From Onthophagus taurus (Eukaryota > Arthropoda > Insecta > Coleoptera > Scarabaeidae): a stretch of 64,000 nt of DNA. How positions within the stretch are numbered: the stretch's first letter is position 1; each line of letters starts with the position of its first letter. Positions 62,738-64,000 of the stretch are shown here, one piece after another. The notes under the pieces are model-generated. The model searched no databases. It saw only the letters and a list, made by a program, of their open reading frames with translations, and was not told where the DNA came from. The position numbers and the translations under genes are program-made. Location of the stretch: assembly GCF_036711975.1 (NCBI RefSeq), contig NC_091971.1, positions 4,161,501 through 4,225,500 on the forward strand, in the 5' to 3' direction.

Positions 62738-64000
62738 TTAAACTAAACGCGGTCCTTTTTCTTTTTGCAACTCAATGGTATCCTTTAAAGTTTTAAATTC
62801 GTCTACTTTGTTATCTTGGTAACAAACGTCTAAAAGAGTTCTTAATTTATTTTTTAAAACTTCAATATCTTCTTTATTTGTTTGAGCTGATATTGCTAAA
62901 ATTTGTTGGAATTTTAAAGGAATTTCAGGTCGAATCTCAATGGGGTATTCTCCAAAATAATCTGGAAATATCAAATTTTATTATTATTATTATTAAAAAA
63001 TAATTTTAATTTTACCAGATAAATGATTAATTTTCTTTTTAACTTCGAGATATTTCTCATTCGCCCCCTCCACATCCATTTTATTAATAACAATCATTGT
63101 TGGCTTATTTAATAAATCTGGATTATACATTTCCAATTCTTTATTTAATAAAATGATGGTATCAAAACAATTTCTAAAAGGATGTTGTGGACTTAATTGG
63201 AATCCATTTACATCAACAACCAACAAAATCATTTTTGTTCGTTCCACATGTTTTAAAAACTTATGTCCCATACCTTTATTAATATGAGCCCCTTCAATCA
63301 ACCCTGGTAAATCGGCCATTGAAATTTGTCTTAAATCTTTATAAGAAATTATTCCTACATTTGGTCTTATTGTTGTAACTAAAAAATTAAATAATTAGTA
63401 TTTTTTTATTATGATTTCTTTTTATCTTACATGGATAACTAGCTATTTTTGGATTAGCCTGTGAAACAGCTTTTAACACCGTACTTTTACCAGCATTAGG
63501 AAAACCAACTAATCCAATATCCGAAATCAATTTTAAATCCAATTTAATCGAATGACTTTCACCAATTCTCCCAATATAATCATTTTTTGAATGACCCCCT
63601 TGCCCACCTTTAGCAACAATTATTTCTTCACCCTCTTTATTTATTTCCCCCAATTTTGCACCATCATCTGTAAGTATACTTATGCCTGTTGGAACCTCAA
63701 TTTTAACATTTTCCCCAGGAACTCCTAATATAAAATTATGTGTACTATTTCTTCCATGTTTAGCAGCGATTTTTTTAGTTTTATGTGCAGATCTAACGTT
63801 TTCTAAAGTAAGATTTTCATTCCCAACTAAATATACATTTCCACCTTGTCCACCAACCCCTCCAAACCTGTAAATTATTTGAAAATATTTCAAGATTTTT
63901 TTAAATTTTTAGGTTAAATTTACTTGGGTAAACCGTTTCCACCTGATCCTGCTTTAACAAATAATCTTAATGTATCTATAAAACCAGATTGTAAATATTT
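62738..64000 (-). CDS. GTPBP10: Obg-family GTPase, GTPBP10-like (3' part; start outside window)
   Basis: Mitochondrial or nucleolar Obg GTPases act in large ribosomal subunit assembly. Minus-strand exons 63924-64000 (continuing beyond the window), 63431-63867, 63016-63378 and 62738-62961 join in phase. The Obg glycine-rich fold is visible (VKAGSGGNGLPKFGGVGGQG, AKGGQGGHSKNDY), followed by the G domain: G1 GFPNAGKST, switch I region ASYPFTTIRPNVG, G3 DLPGLIEGAH, G4 NKMD, and a C-terminal helix region. The convergent 3' end is 37 bp from OSGEPL1. Assignment to GTPBP10 rather than MTG2 rests on overall look and length of the C terminus. Confidence 0.9.

Overview
This 64 kb window is AT-rich, intron-rich nuclear DNA from an insect. 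Evidence: canonical GT-AG introns of about 50-60 bp, a ZAD zinc-finger gene (an arthropod family), entomoglyceroporin-like aquaporins, and abundant tandem satellites and short inverted-repeat transposons. A holometabolous insect, perhaps a beetle, is likely, but the order cannot be fixed from sequence alone.

Left flank (1-10.2 kb): the 3' part of a glycerol kinase gene (+); Sec61 beta (-), whose first coding exon is only the ATG; a ZAD/C2H2 zinc-finger gene (+) that diverges from Sec61 beta; a 1.68 kb hAT-type non-autonomous transposon with an exact 8-bp target duplication and an internal minisatellite; a hammerhead-ribozyme-like segment; and a single-exon secreted trypsin-like protease (-).

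Centre (10.6-47.4 kb): five aquaporin paralogues, one on + (10.6-11.7 kb) and four on - (13.9-15.6, 26.2-30.2, 30.6-36.5/40.4 and 40.8-45.7/47.3 kb). They share intron positions, a phase-1 first intron after a tiny start exon, and mostly the same exon sizes (144, 72, 138 and 81 bp). All lack the TM5 histidine of water-selective aquaporins, as expected for glycerol-permeable entomoglyceroporins. The first NPA box is intact in only one gene; it is NPI in three and NLC in one. Two genes have a second candidate first exon. Most of the length is satellite: nearly every intron or spacer carries its own array with units of about 180-190 or 360-400 bp. A CTAG-rich palindromic repeat recurs in at least nine places.

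Right flank (50.6-64 kb): an RBM33-like RNA-binding protein (-) whose RRM is split by a 5 kb intron; OSGEPL1/TsaD-type mitochondrial tRNA t6A enzyme (+), divergent from RBM33 and carrying two LINE remnants in one intron; and the 3' part of a GTPBP10/Obg-family GTPase (-), convergent with OSGEPL1 (37 bp between stop codons).

Functional theme: glycerol kinase and a family of probable glycerol facilitators lie within 50 kb of one another. The linkage is seen; a functional link is inference.
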